DNA of 64,000 nt, from NCBI GenBank assembly GCA_016180645.1, contig JACPAV010000007.1:140951-204950 (forward strand), given 5' to 3'. The translations under genes were made by a program, and so were the position numbers. Every line of letters starts with the position of its first letter. Position 1 is the first letter of the stretch. Positions 1 through 9,005 of this stretch are shown one piece after another. A model generated the notes under the pieces. That model made no database searches, was not told the origin of the DNA, and saw only the letters and a program-made list of their open reading frames with translations. This stretch comes from Nitrospirota bacterium (GTDB lineage: Bacteria; JACPQY01).

Positions 1-3000
1 GAAGACTTCCTCGTCTCCGGGGGCGGGTACAGTAAGGGCGACAAGTCGGCGTACGATCCTGCGCGGAGCTTGTTCCCCCAAGAGGTCTTGGGATTCATCC
101 GCGAGACTCAGCCCAAGGAATGGGAGTACCTCAAGAATCTCCAAAAAGAGAAAGCCGAAGAGATTCTTTTTGATGACCTCTGCCGCGCGCTCGACTCAAA
201 TCAGGAAGGCTGCCTCTCCGTGCTCCGGCACGGGTTCAAGTGCTTCGGAAAGCTGTTCCGCGTGGCGTATTTCTCTCCGGCCAGCGGTCTGAATCCGGAA
301 ATCCAGAAGCTCTACGATGCGAACCGGCTGACGATCACCCGTCAGGTCGTCTATTCAAGCCGGCACGGGAATTCAATTGATGTCGCGTTGGCGCTGAATG
401 GGATTCCCGTCGCCACCGCCGAACTTAAGAATCCCATGACCGGCCAGAACTGGCGTCACGCCATCCACCAGTACAAGAGCGACCGAGATCCTGCCGATCT
501 GATCCTTCAATTCAAGAAGCGGGCGCTGGTCCACTTTGCGGCGGACCCGGACGAGGTCTACATGACCACCCGCCTCGCGGGCGGCAATACCCACTTCCTG
601 CCCCTCAACCGGGGCCATAACAACGGCGCGGGGAACCCGGAAAATCCCACGGGGTGGAAAACGGCCTACCTCTGGGAGGAAATCCTGGAGCGGCACAGCT
701 TTCTGGATATTCTCGCGCGATTCGTCCATCTCCAGGTCGAAGAGAAGAAGCTGGGCGGGAAGACCGTCAAACGAGAGAGCATGATTTTCCCACGCTACCA
801 CCAGCTTGATTCGGTCCGGCGGCTGGTTGCGGACGTGCGCCGGGAGGGGGCGGGGACGAACTATCTTGTCCAGCATTCCGCGGGGAGCGGGAAGAGCAAC
901 TCCATTGCGTGGCTCGCCCATCGGCTGTCGAGCCTCTACAACGAGAAGGACGAGAAGGTGTTTGACTCGGTGGTGGTGGTGACGGATCGGGTTGTTCTGG
1001 ACCAGCAGCTTCAGAACACGATCTATCAATTCGAGCACAAGCAGGGCGTCGTCCAGAAGATCGACGTCGATTCCGAACAGTTGGCGAAGGCGCTCTCCGC
1101 CGGAGTCCCCATCGTGATTACGACGCTTCAGAAGTTTCCTTTCGTGACCGAGAAGATCGGCGATCTCCCCAAACGGAAGTACGCCGTCATCATCGACGAA
1201 GCGCACAGCTCGCAGGGCGGGGAGACGGCGGCTGATCTGAAGGGTGTTCTCGGCGGCGCGGCCATCAGGGAGGAAGCGCAGAAGAAGAAGGAAGAAGAGG
1301 GGCTGACGGACTACGAGGAGGAGGTCTTGCGGACGATGGCCAAACGTGGTCGCCAGCCGAACATCAGCTTCTTCGCCTTCACGGCCACGCCCAAATACAA
1401 GACGCTCGAAGTCTTCGGTCGTCCAGGAGCGTACGGAAAGCCTCAGCCATTCCATCTCTACAGCATGCGCCAGGCCATCGAGGAACGCTTCATCCTGGAC
1501 GTTCTCAAGCACTACACGACTTACCAGACCTACTACCGCCTTGTGAAATCCATCGAGGACGATCCCAAGGTGGACAAGCGCAAGGCAGCCCGCGCGCTTG
1601 CACGGTTTATGAGCCTGCACCCGCACAACATCGCCCAGAAGACGGAGGTTATGGTCGAGCATTTCCGCCATTTCACGATGCACAAGATCGGAGGCCGCGC
1701 GAAGGCCATGGTGGTCACGTCCAGCCGCCTCCATGCCGTGCGGTACAAATTGGAATTCGACAAGTACATCAAGGAAAAGGGCTACAGGGGCATCAAGACG
1801 CTCGTCGCTTTCTCCGGAAGGGTGATCGATCCGGATGTACGGGGGATGGAGTTCACCGAGGAGGGCATGAACATCGATGCCAAGGGGAATCGAATCCGTG
1901 AGAAGGAACTCCCGGAGCGGTTCGGGACGGATGAATATCAAGTGCTTCTCGTGGCGGAGAAGTTCCAGACCGGGTTCGACCAGCCGTTGCTGCACACCAT
2001 GTACGTGGACAAGCGACTTGCGGGAATCCAGGCCGTTCAGACCCTATCGAGGCTGAATCGGACATGCCCCGGCAAGGAGGACACCTTCGTGCTGGACTTT
2101 GTGAACGACCCGAAGGAGATCCAGGATGCGTTTCAACCGTATTACGAGCAGACGCTTGTGGGGGAGCGCGCCGAGGCGAAGCAACTCTACGAACTTCAGG
2201 CCAAGCTGAACGCGCATCAAATCTATCACGCGGAGGAAGTCGAGGAGTTTTGCAAGGCGTTCTATCGTCCCGCGCGGGAGCAAACCCCCGCCGATCATGC
2301 CCGCATGAACGCGTGTCTCGATCCCGCCGTGGGACGATTCAAGGAACTCGAGGAGGACAAGCGGGAGGAGTTCCGGAAAACCTTGATCGCGTATCGGAAC
2401 CTGTACGCGTTTCTGTCGCAGGTGATCCCGTTCCAGGATTCGGACTTGGAGAAGCTCTACACGTACATCCGATTCCTTCTGGCGAAGCTTCCGAGGGAGG
2501 ATCGGGGTCCCGTCTACGACTTCGAGGATGAGGTGGCGCTCAAGTACTACCGGGTCCAGAAGATCGGCGAGGGTTCGATCAAGCTGGATGCGGGGAAGCA
2601 AGCGCCCATCTCCGGGCCGACGGAAGTCGGAACGGGAGTGGTCCGGGGAGTCCAGATCGAGCTGTCGAAATTGATCGACATCTTGAACGAGCGATTCGGG
2701 ACGGAGTTTAAGCCGGGCGATCAACTATTCCTGGACTCGATCAAGGAGGACGCAGTGGGCAACTCCAATTTGAGGCAGGCGGCATTGGCTAACACGATGG
2801 AGAACTTCGGATACGTCTTCCTGAAGGCGCTCGAAGGATTGTTCATCGACCGGATGGAACAAAATGAGGAGATGACGGCGCGGTTCATGAACGACGGGGA
2901 GTTCAAGGAGGTGATCGGGAAACACCTCTTGAAGGAAGTCTACCAGCACATCCGGTCACAGGGATCGAAAGGGCAAGCGGAGGTCCTGCCATTCCGGCGC

Positions 3001-3474
3001 GTGACGCCCTCGGAGAAGGACAAGTACCGGACTTGCCTGCCGTTGGTGCCGCTTCAGGCCGCCGCGGGCGCATTCAGTGGATCGCAGGCGGTTTCGCCGC
3101 AGGATGGCGAGTGGGTGGAAATTGATTCGGGGCACAAGTTGAGGCTGGGCATGTTCGTGGCGCAGGTGAAAGGTCGTTCCATGGAGCCGCGCATCCCGGA
3201 TGGCGCATACTGCCTGTTTCGCGCTCCTGTGGAGGGCTCCCGGCAGGGTCGGACTGTGCTGGCGCAGCATCGCGACATCCACGACCCCGATTCCGGCGGG
3301 CAGTACACCGTCAAACGGTATACCAGTCGCAAGGTGGCGGATGGCGCGGGTGGCTGGCGGCACGTCGAGATCGCCCTCCAGCCTGAGAACAAAGATTACG
3401 CCCCCATCATGCTGAAAGCCGACGACGAAGGTTCCATCTCCGTCATCGCCGAACTTTTGGAAGTGCTCAAGTAG
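1..3474 (+). CDS. hsdR: Type I restriction endonuclease R subunit (HsdR) with C-terminal S24/LexA-like domain, 5' truncated
   Basis: The frame is open from base 1, so the start lies outside the window; residue numbers here count from the in-frame TTG at 70. This is the ATP-dependent translocase and nuclease subunit of a type I restriction system. A PD-(D/E)XK nuclease site is seen at D104 and E118-L-K120, Walker A (GSGKS, K275), a DEAH box at 376-379, a TAT motif, and a C-terminal helicase domain with QTLSRLNR. After about residue 1000 a second domain follows that resembles S24/LexA/UmuD autoproteases: GRSMEP with Ser1037, and TVKRY with Lys1082, the usual Ser-Lys dyad. The HsdR family normally ends before this. 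Its hsdM and hsdS are not seen and may lie to the left. It differs from the second HsdR of this window (DECH box), so it belongs to a separate system. Confidence 0.9.
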   Translation, partial: EDFLVSGGGYSKGDKSAYDPARSLFPQEVLGFIRETQPKEWEYLKNLQKEKAEEILFDDLCRALDSNQEGCLSVLRHGFKCFGKLFRVAYFSPASGLNPEIQKLYDANRLTITRQVVYSSRHGNSIDVALALNGIPVATAELKNPMTGQNWRHAIHQYKSDRDPADLILQFKKRALVHFAADPDEVYMTTRLAGGNTHFLPLNRGHNNGAGNPENPTGWKTAYLWEEILERHSFLDILARFVHLQVEEKKLGGKTVKRESMIFPRYHQLDSVRRLVADVRREGAGTNYLVQHSAGSGKSNSIAWLAHRLSSLYNEKDEKVFDSVVVVTDRVVLDQQLQNTIYQFEHKQGVVQKIDVDSEQLAKALSAGVPIVITTLQKFPFVTEKIGDLPKRKYAVIIDEAHSSQGGETAADLKGVLGGAAIREEAQKKKEEEGLTDYEEEVLRTMAKRGRQPNISFFAFTATPKYKTLEVFGRPGAYGKPQPFHLYSMRQAIEERFILDVLKHYTTYQTYYRLVKSIEDDPKVDKRKAARALARFMSLHPHNIAQKTEVMVEHFRHFTMHKIGGRAKAMVVTSSRLHAVRYKLEFDKYIKEKGYRGIKTLVAFSGRVIDPDVRGMEFTEEGMNIDAKGNRIREKELPERFGTDEYQVLLVAEKFQTGFDQPLLHTMYVDKRLAGIQAVQTLSRLNRTCPGKEDTFVLDFVNDPKEIQDAFQPYYEQTLVGERAEAKQLYELQAKLNAHQIYHAEEVEEFCKAFYRPAREQTPADHARMNACLDPAVGRFKELEEDKREEFRKTLIAYRNLYAFLSQVIPFQDSDLEKLYTYIRFLLAKLPREDRGPVYDFEDEVALKYYRVQKIGEGSIKLDAGKQAPISGPTEVGTGVVRGVQIELSKLIDILNERFGTEFKPGDQLFLDSIKEDAVGNSNLRQAALANTMENFGYVFLKALEGLFIDRMEQNEEMTARFMNDGEFKEVIGKHLLKEVYQHIRSQGSKGQAEVLPFRRVTPSEKDKYRTCLPLVPLQAAAGAFSGSQAVSPQDGEWVEIDSGHKLRLGMFVAQVKGRSMEPRIPDGAYCLFRAPVEGSRQGRTVLAQHRDIHDPDSGGQYTVKRYTSRKVADGAGGWRHVEIALQPENKDYAPIMLKADDEGSISVIAELLEVLK

Positions 3475-3569
3475 GTTGGGCCGCTTTGAATTCGTCCAGT
3501 GGCGGCTCGTATTACGGAGAACCCGCGAGGCTCAGTTGTCCATGGATGGGGACCTGCGGGCCTTCCCCG

Positions 3570-5342
3570 TCAGACAAGGAGGTTCAAGCGGCCGTTCGAA
3601 TCGAAGTCGGAGCGGAGTTTTTCAAAATCTTCCCGTGCGAGGGGATGGTACGTTGCGTCGTTGCGGCGGCGGAAATAGATGACCTCGGCGCGTTCAGGAT
3701 GAAAATAGCCCGCCTTCAGCTCGCGCACGATGATCTTGTGGGTTTCGGTCAGAGGGAAAGTGTTCACAATTCGAATGAAGTCGGGGAACCATTTCCGATC
3801 CCGACCGTTGCGGCTGACTTCGCGTTCGCAATAGTCGAAAAAGGCCTGGGGATCGAAGGCCCGGCCGTCCTTGAGCTGAATCGCGGCCATGACCCATTCA
3901 TCACTCACCGGATTGGGGACACCATAGGCGGCGGCTAGATACACGTCCGGGAAACCGCTCACGAGATCCACGACACAATCGGCGCTGAAGTTCTCGCCGT
4001 CTTTTCGAATCCAATCATCGGTCCGCCCGACAAAGTAGAGATAGCGATGGCCGTTGATCAGCCGGATCATTCCCAAGTCGCCGGATCGGTAGAGGCCATC
4101 GGAGAATTTCTTCTGCGTGGCGGCCTCATCCCCGTGATAGCCTTGGAAGAGTCCGGTAGGTGTACCCCCTCGCACGATCTCTCCCACCGCTTCCGCGTAG
4201 TTGAGTATATTTGCGCTCCCATCGAATTCAGCGGGGGGGCACGTTGCACCGCTCCCGTTTCGGATGAAGACGTTTTCGTCGGTAACCTCACCTACGCTGT
4301 CGATGGGGTCTCCTGGTCGGCAACACGTGGCGATTTCCGCCTCGGTGCTTCCGTACATCTCGTAGAAGTGTTCGAGTCCGAGCCATCGGATGAACTTGAT
4401 GCGCTGCTTGCCGCTGGCGCCGGTTCCGAGGGCGAGGCGGAGCTTCCGGCGGGGATGGTCCCGCACCTCGCGGAGGATGCGGGATTCGTCGTCTCCGTAT
4501 TTCTTTGCGATGGCTTCCAGGATGTATTGGACCGGCTGGCCGACGTAGTTCCAGTAGGTGGCGCCATGGTTGAATATGTCGTCCAGGTAGGCTGAAGCGG
4601 AGAACTTTTCCCGGAGAATGATCTTCGCCCCGACCGCATAGGCGGGCATCCAGTTCAGGTAATGCGCGTTGGAGTGGAAGAGCGGCATGCAGATGTAGCC
4701 GACGTCGTCAGGTTTGAGTCCGATCAGGTTGGCCGTGTAGGCCCCGATGGCGCGTAGCTTTCCGTGGCTGTTGAGGATCCCTTTGGGGAGGCCGGTTGTG
4801 CCGGAAGTATAGATCACCATCCAGGGAGTAGAAGCGTCGACTGGAACATCCGGCGGTTCTTCCGCCGCCGATCGGAGGCTGGATCGAAGGGAGGAAAACC
4901 TTGACTCAATCGTTCCGCCGGGGCCCGCGAGCAGGAGAGACTTGGCGGCGAGATCTGGGCTATTTGCTCTTGCCTTCTCAAGGACCGGCCGGTGAGTGTC
5001 GTCGGCCACGAGGATATCGGCGCCGCTTTTCTCGATGACGCGTGCGAGTGTATCGCCTCCGAGACCGGTGTTGATGGCGAAGAGTGTGCCACCCGAGAAA
5101 GCGGCTCCGCCGAAGAGATACAGGTAGTCGAGGCTATTGCGCATCAGCGCAGCCACCTGCGGTGGCTTCGAGGAGTCCCGCCGTGCGGCGAGGAGCATGT
5201 GGGCCCACAGGCAGGAGGTCCGGAGGTAGTCCGCGTAGGTTACGGTCTGATCTCCAATTTGCACCATGACGCGCCCCGCGGATTCGGGATCGGTCCCGCG
5301 CTGAATGACCAACTCATTAAAGGTGAAAGGAGAGACCTGCAT
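3570..5342 (-). CDS. Acyl-CoA synthetase of the FATP/long-chain type (AMP-binding)
   Basis: It probably activates a fatty or other carboxylic acid to the acyl-AMP and then the acyl-CoA in the cytosol or at the inner membrane. The AMP-binding P-loop YTSGTTGLPKG lies at about residues 178-188, followed by YGSTEAE and the hinge/C-terminal region YRSGDLG...GRTDDWIRKDGENF, which is typical of the FATP/very-long-chain branch. Start: the ATG at 5342 (MQVSPFTF) gives about 590 residues and fits the family, but there is no clear Shine-Dalgarno sequence; an ATG at 5360 and a TTG at 5384 are alternatives. It is divergent from the oxidoreductase at 5444. The exact substrate cannot be read from the sequence. 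Confidence 0.88.
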   Translation of the reverse strand: MQVSPFTFNELVIQRGTDPESAGRVMVQIGDQTVTYADYLRTSCLWAHMLLAARRDSSKPPQVAALMRNSLDYLYLFGGAAFSGGTLFAINTGLGGDTLARVIEKSGADILVADDTHRPVLEKARANSPDLAAKSLLLAGPGGTIESRFSSLRSSLRSAAEEPPDVPVDASTPWMVIYTSGTTGLPKGILNSHGKLRAIGAYTANLIGLKPDDVGYICMPLFHSNAHYLNWMPAYAVGAKIILREKFSASAYLDDIFNHGATYWNYVGQPVQYILEAIAKKYGDDESRILREVRDHPRRKLRLALGTGASGKQRIKFIRWLGLEHFYEMYGSTEAEIATCCRPGDPIDSVGEVTDENVFIRNGSGATCPPAEFDGSANILNYAEAVGEIVRGGTPTGLFQGYHGDEAATQKKFSDGLYRSGDLGMIRLINGHRYLYFVGRTDDWIRKDGENFSADCVVDLVSGFPDVYLAAAYGVPNPVSDEWVMAAIQLKDGRAFDPQAFFDYCEREVSRNGRDRKWFPDFIRIVNTFPLTETHKIIVRELKAGYFHPERAEVIYFRRRNDATYHPLAREDFEKLRSDFDSNGRLNLLV

Positions 5343-5443
5343 GATCCACGATCGTACCATCCCTGTGGGGGAGAACCCAATCAAACCTTGCCAAAAGGCT
5401 TGTCACGAGGATGCCTTGGAGTACACTCCGTGCGAGGCAAGAA

Positions 5444-6982
5444 ATGGCGCGAGCATTCGACGCGATCGTGATCGGGACCGGCATTGGCGGCCTCACGGCG
5501 GGTCTGTCCCTCCAACGCGCCGGACGAAGCGTCCTACTTCTCGAAGCCGGAAAGCAGTTCGGTGGGATGCTCAATCCGTTCGCGCGGAAGCACTATCATT
5601 TCGACGTGGGCATCCACTATGTGGGCGAGGCGGGTCCCGGCCAGACGATGCGCGGGGTACTCGATTCGCTCGGCCTTGAGGAGATTCGATTTCGTGAGAT
5701 CAATCCCGACTGCATAGACCGGTATGTGTTCGATGGCTACGAGGCAAAGCTTGTGAAAGGCATCGACCGCTGGGGCGACCTCCTTGTGAAGGATTTCCCA
5801 AAGGAAGAAGTCGCGATCCGCCGGTTTCTGGATCTCATGAGGGGCTGCGAGACACTCTCGAAGGCCGCCATGAAACGGCCCACGCTGGCGGAGGCGGTCC
5901 GCGTGCTCAAGATGTCCGGAGACTTGATTCCCTTGTTCACTCGTCCGTACTCGGATCTTCTCGCCCGCTATTTCAAGGATCCGGTTCTGCGAAACGTGTT
6001 CGCGGGCCCGGGCGGCGACATCGGCGTGCCGCCCAGCCGCGCGAGCGCCATCACCTCCATTGTTCTCCTGACGCACTATCTGGGCGGCGCGTACTATCCC
6101 GTCGGCGGGAGCGGCGCCATGCGCGACGCCTATGTGACCGCACTGGAGAAACACGGAGCGGAGTTGAAGCGAAACGCGTTGGTTCGTCGGATCGAGGTCC
6201 TCGGCAAACACAAGTTCGCGGTCGAAACGGAGAAGGGAGAACGCTTCGAAGCGCGTTCGGTGATTTCGAACGTGGACGTGAAAAACACCGTCGAAATGAT
6301 CCATGGGAAGAAACCGAGCTACCGAACGCGACGGAAAGCCAAGAGCATCCGCCCCAGCCTGGGATCGTTCTGCGTGTATGTGGCGACCGATCTCGATGTT
6401 TCGAAGTCCGGCGTCACCGACGCCAACATTTGGCACTACGGAACGAATGACATCGAGGCGCTCTATCAAACGGTCTATGACAATCGGATTCCGGAAAAGC
6501 CATTTTTTTTCCTCACCTCGCCCACGTTGAAGGACCCGGAGTCCGAGCGCGCGCCCGCGGGTCACCAGATCGTGGAGTTCATCACCTTTGCGCCCACGGA
6601 ACCGTTCAAGCCGTGGTTCGAGAAGCCGGCCATGAAGCGGGGTCCGGCGTATGGCGCGATCAAGGAGGAGATCGCTGAGAAGGTCCTGGAGAGTGCCGAG
6701 CGGTATGTGCCGGGACTGCGTGATCACATCGTATTGAAGGAGAGCGCGACCCCGGCCACGGTCTGGCATTTTGTGCGCGGACGCGAAGGGGGCATCTACG
6801 GTCCCGAGCACAGTCCCGATCAGACGACGTTCCGCAGATTCACTACTCAAATAGGGATACCGGGGCTTTACCTCGCCGGCGCCAGCGTGCTCGGGGCGGG
6901 GATCATGCCGTGCCTGATCAGCGGGATGATGGCCTCGAAGGCTTGCATGAAGCATCTGGGGCGCCAAAAGGCCGGTGCATAA
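5444..6982 (+). CDS. FAD-dependent oxidoreductase, phytoene desaturase/retinol saturase-like
   Basis: The protein (512 aa) begins with a dinucleotide-binding motif, IVIGTGIGG (GxGxxG at residues 11-16), followed by LLLEAGKQFGGM, which is typical of the CrtI/amine-oxidase FAD superfamily. The middle region (DVGIHYVGE) and the C-terminus (LYLAGASVLGAGIMPCLISGMMA) match the phytoene desaturase/all-trans-retinol 13,14-reductase branch. The ATG at 5444 is preferred over upstream starts because GAGG lies about 8 bases before it and the FAD motif follows at once. There is no phytoene synthase nearby, and the neighbours act on acyl-CoA, so a lipid or isoprenoid substrate is possible but unproven. Its stop overlaps the next gene by 8 bases. 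Confidence 0.85.
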   Translation: MARAFDAIVIGTGIGGLTAGLSLQRAGRSVLLLEAGKQFGGMLNPFARKHYHFDVGIHYVGEAGPGQTMRGVLDSLGLEEIRFREINPDCIDRYVFDGYEAKLVKGIDRWGDLLVKDFPKEEVAIRRFLDLMRGCETLSKAAMKRPTLAEAVRVLKMSGDLIPLFTRPYSDLLARYFKDPVLRNVFAGPGGDIGVPPSRASAITSIVLLTHYLGGAYYPVGGSGAMRDAYVTALEKHGAELKRNALVRRIEVLGKHKFAVETEKGERFEARSVISNVDVKNTVEMIHGKKPSYRTRRKAKSIRPSLGSFCVYVATDLDVSKSGVTDANIWHYGTNDIEALYQTVYDNRIPEKPFFFLTSPTLKDPESERAPAGHQIVEFITFAPTEPFKPWFEKPAMKRGPAYGAIKEEIAEKVLESAERYVPGLRDHIVLKESATPATVWHFVRGREGGIYGPEHSPDQTTFRRFTTQIGIPGLYLAGASVLGAGIMPCLISGMMASKACMKHLGRQKAGA

Positions 6983-8246
6983 CGTGAAAGACCGAAAGAC
7001 GTCGCCGGAGGACTCGCGATCCACGATTGTCTCGCGCATCGCTCACGAGGCCTACCAGCATGCGCCACGGATTCTGCCCAAGGGCCCGTGGTGGAGATAC
7101 CTCGAAAGCAACTTCAGCGAACGGCCGGAAGGGTTTGAGCTGAAATTCCGCGACCTGTGGCGTGTGGAAGCCACGGCCGCATCCGACGTCTTCATCCGTA
7201 CTGCCGGCGCCTCGCTGATTGGAGCACTGGCCCTTCCCATCGGCTACCACCCCTTCAAGATCCGAGAGATGTTTCGAGATCGGGACTTTTATGAGTTGAT
7301 GGCGGATAGCGGCGACCCGCAACAATTCTTTCACGAGCCTCCAAAGGACCACCCGATTCGGAGGGAAACGCCGCGGTGGCCGTACTTCCGTCCGGAAGGG
7401 GGGGTGTGCGAGGACCTCAGCTTTGAGAGTCCTTTCGAACCGGTGAATCCGCACCTTCGGAAGAGCTACCTCAGCATTGGGGAGAACCGGATCGCCCGCG
7501 CGAGGTATTGGAGACACAACGAAGGGCCGAGGCCGACGATCATCGCGGTGCACGGGTTTTTTGCCGACCCCTACTGGTTGAACGAGTGGTTCTTCGCCTT
7601 GCCGTGGTTCTATCGCAAAGGGTGCGACGTGCTGCTGTACACGCTGCCCTTCCACGGTCGAAGACAGTCAAAGTTTTCTCCTTTCAGCGGGCACGGTTTT
7701 TTTGCCTACGGGCTTTCCCATATGAACGAGGCTTTCGCGCATGCCGTGTACGATTTCCGGATCCTGATGAATTTTCTTGAGCGCGAGATGGGTGCGAAGA
7801 AGATCGGCGTGACAGGGGTGAGCCTGGGGGGATACACGTCGGCCATCCTGGCCTGTGCCGAACCGCGCCTCCAGTTCTCCGTTCCCAACGTGCCGGTGGT
7901 GAGCATTGCGGACCTCGTGTTGGAATGGGAACCGGTGGGGAAGGCCGTGCGGCTGATGCTCTTCGCGCTTCGGAGGTCGGTGAAGGACATCCGCCACATG
8001 CTGGCCGTGCACTGCCCTCTGACCTACCGCCCGGTGCTCCCCAAGAACCGGTTGATGATCATCGGCGGCGTGGGCGACCGGTTGGCCCCTCCCAAGCATT
8101 CGCGTCTCCTTTGGGACCATTGGGGCCGCTGCCGCATCCACTGGTACCCCGGCAGCCATCTGCTTCATCTCGACAAAGGCGACTACCTCCGCCAGATGGC
8201 GAAGTTCCTCACCGAGATCCGATTCTTGGAGCCTAGCCACCGTTGA
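6975..8246 (+). CDS. Alpha/beta hydrolase
   Basis: A 423-residue hydrolase that starts at a GTG overlapping the end of the oxidoreductase gene by 8 bases, so the two are probably co-translated. The nucleophile elbow is GVSLGG with Ser283; the predicted acid is Asp368 (GDRLAPP) and the predicted base His395 (GSHLLHL). The long N-terminal part (about 180 residues, rich in W, Y and F) precedes the core HGFF oxyanion motif. This architecture occurs in uncharacterised esterase/lipase-like proteins; no substrate can be given. It is likely to act on a lipid-like ester because of its partner gene. Confidence 0.8.
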   Translation: MHNVKDRKTSPEDSRSTIVSRIAHEAYQHAPRILPKGPWWRYLESNFSERPEGFELKFRDLWRVEATAASDVFIRTAGASLIGALALPIGYHPFKIREMFRDRDFYELMADSGDPQQFFHEPPKDHPIRRETPRWPYFRPEGGVCEDLSFESPFEPVNPHLRKSYLSIGENRIARARYWRHNEGPRPTIIAVHGFFADPYWLNEWFFALPWFYRKGCDVLLYTLPFHGRRQSKFSPFSGHGFFAYGLSHMNEAFAHAVYDFRILMNFLEREMGAKKIGVTGVSLGGYTSAILACAEPRLQFSVPNVPVVSIADLVLEWEPVGKAVRLMLFALRRSVKDIRHMLAVHCPLTYRPVLPKNRLMIIGGVGDRLAPPKHSRLLWDHWGRCRIHWYPGSHLLHLDKGDYLRQMAKFLTEIRFLEPSHR

Positions 8247-8391
8247 TGTGTGGGGAGCTCCTGAGCCGGAAGCCGGAGTTCCTTGACTGAAAGCCGTGGG
8301 GTAAGAACCTATCAGGGTTATTGAAGACTACCGCGGGGCGAGTGTCCGACTTACCGATGAACGCCTCAAACACATCCTCGGTCATCCCGAA

Positions 8392-8622
8392 ATGGCCGGC
8401 ATGGAGGGCGAAATTGGAGAAGTTCTCAAGGCACCGGAAAAGGTCCTTCAGTCAGCGACGGATGAGCACGCCCACTTGTTCTACCGGCATCTTGAACGGA
8501 CGAACCTGGGCGGAAAGTGGCTATGCGTTGTGGTAAAGTATTCCGGTGATGACGCCTTCGTCTTGACGAGTTACTTGACCGACAAGCCGAAGAAAGGAGA
8601 GCAACTATGGCCCAAAAAGTGA
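8392..8622 (+). CDS. PBECR-like small protein, N-terminus without a canonical start codon
   Basis: From the ATG at 8392 the product is 76 residues, but family-like sequence begins earlier: the same frame is open from 8305 and reads IEDYRGASVRLTDERLKHI, then LGHPEM. This looks like the family of small predicted nucleases (phage Barnase-EndoU-Colicin-RelE-like) commonly encoded before DUF2283 genes. No ATG, GTG or TTG occurs between the upstream TAA (8302-8304) and 8392; an ATT at 8320 is a possible start. Either a rare start codon is used, or the gene has lost its start. It overlaps the DUF2283 gene by 16 bases, a toxin-antitoxin-like layout, but toxicity is only a guess. Confidence 0.6.
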   Translation: MAGMEGEIGEVLKAPEKVLQSATDEHAHLFYRHLERTNLGGKWLCVVVKYSGDDAFVLTSYLTDKPKKGEQLWPKK

Positions 8623-8843
8623 AAATCTGGTTCGATCCGGAGGGGGATTACCTTGAGGTGCTTTTTTCGGACCGGCCGGGATTCATGCGTGCGACGCAGA
8701 ACGACGCGGTCATGGAGAGGGTGGACAAGCAGGGCAACATTCTCGGTTTCTCGATCATGAAAGTCAGCCGCTTGAAAGGCGAAGCTCCCCTCGTTGCGAA
8801 TCTCTCCGGCGGTCCGATGCACGATTCAAGACCTGTCCCTTAA
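8607..8843 (+). CDS. DUF2283 domain protein
   Basis: A 78-residue protein of the DUF2283 family. The typical N-terminus VKIWFDPEGDYLEVLF and the later VMERVDKQGNILGFSIMKVS fit the whole-length domain. The function of the family is unknown. The ATG at 8607 has AAGGAGAG about 5 bases upstream, which lies inside the overlapping PBECR-like gene. These two genes are often neighbours in bacterial genomes, and an antitoxin-like role has been assumed for such pairs; nothing in the sequence proves it. Confidence 0.75.
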   Translation: MAQKVKIWFDPEGDYLEVLFSDRPGFMRATQNDAVMERVDKQGNILGFSIMKVSRLKGEAPLVANLSGGPMHDSRPVP

Positions 8844-8873
8844 GTTGTAACCATGCAAGGCTGGAGTTGAGAC

Positions 8874-9000
8874 CTACTCGCCGATGATTTTGACGAGGAC
8901 GCGTTTCTTGCGGCGGCCGTCGAACTCGGCATAGAAAATCTGCTCCCACGGGCCGCGGAGGCTGCTTCTGTAGAGCGAGGGATGCGGCTGTGGTAGGGTC
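8874..9000 (-). pseudogene. 3' remnant of a UPF0047/YjbQ-family gene
   Basis: On the minus strand the last 40 or so codons of a YjbQ-family protein remain: [13 protein letters not shown] and [11 protein letters not shown], closed by TAG at 8874-8876. These match the C-terminal end of the UPF0047 family (thiamine-phosphate-synthase-like). The similarity stops near 9000, where the acyl-CoA dehydrogenase gene starts on the other strand, so the rest of the gene has been removed. It marks a recombination or deletion boundary. Confidence 0.6.
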
Positions 9001-9005
9001 GAGAC

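Noticed and set aside
373..1995. 540-codon open frame antisense to hsdR
   Set aside because: It lies wholly within a gene with clear motifs; long antisense frames are common in GC-rich DNA, and the sequence has no family signal.
5534..7039. 501-codon open frame antisense to the FAD oxidoreductase
   Set aside because: A shadow of a well-supported gene on the plus strand.
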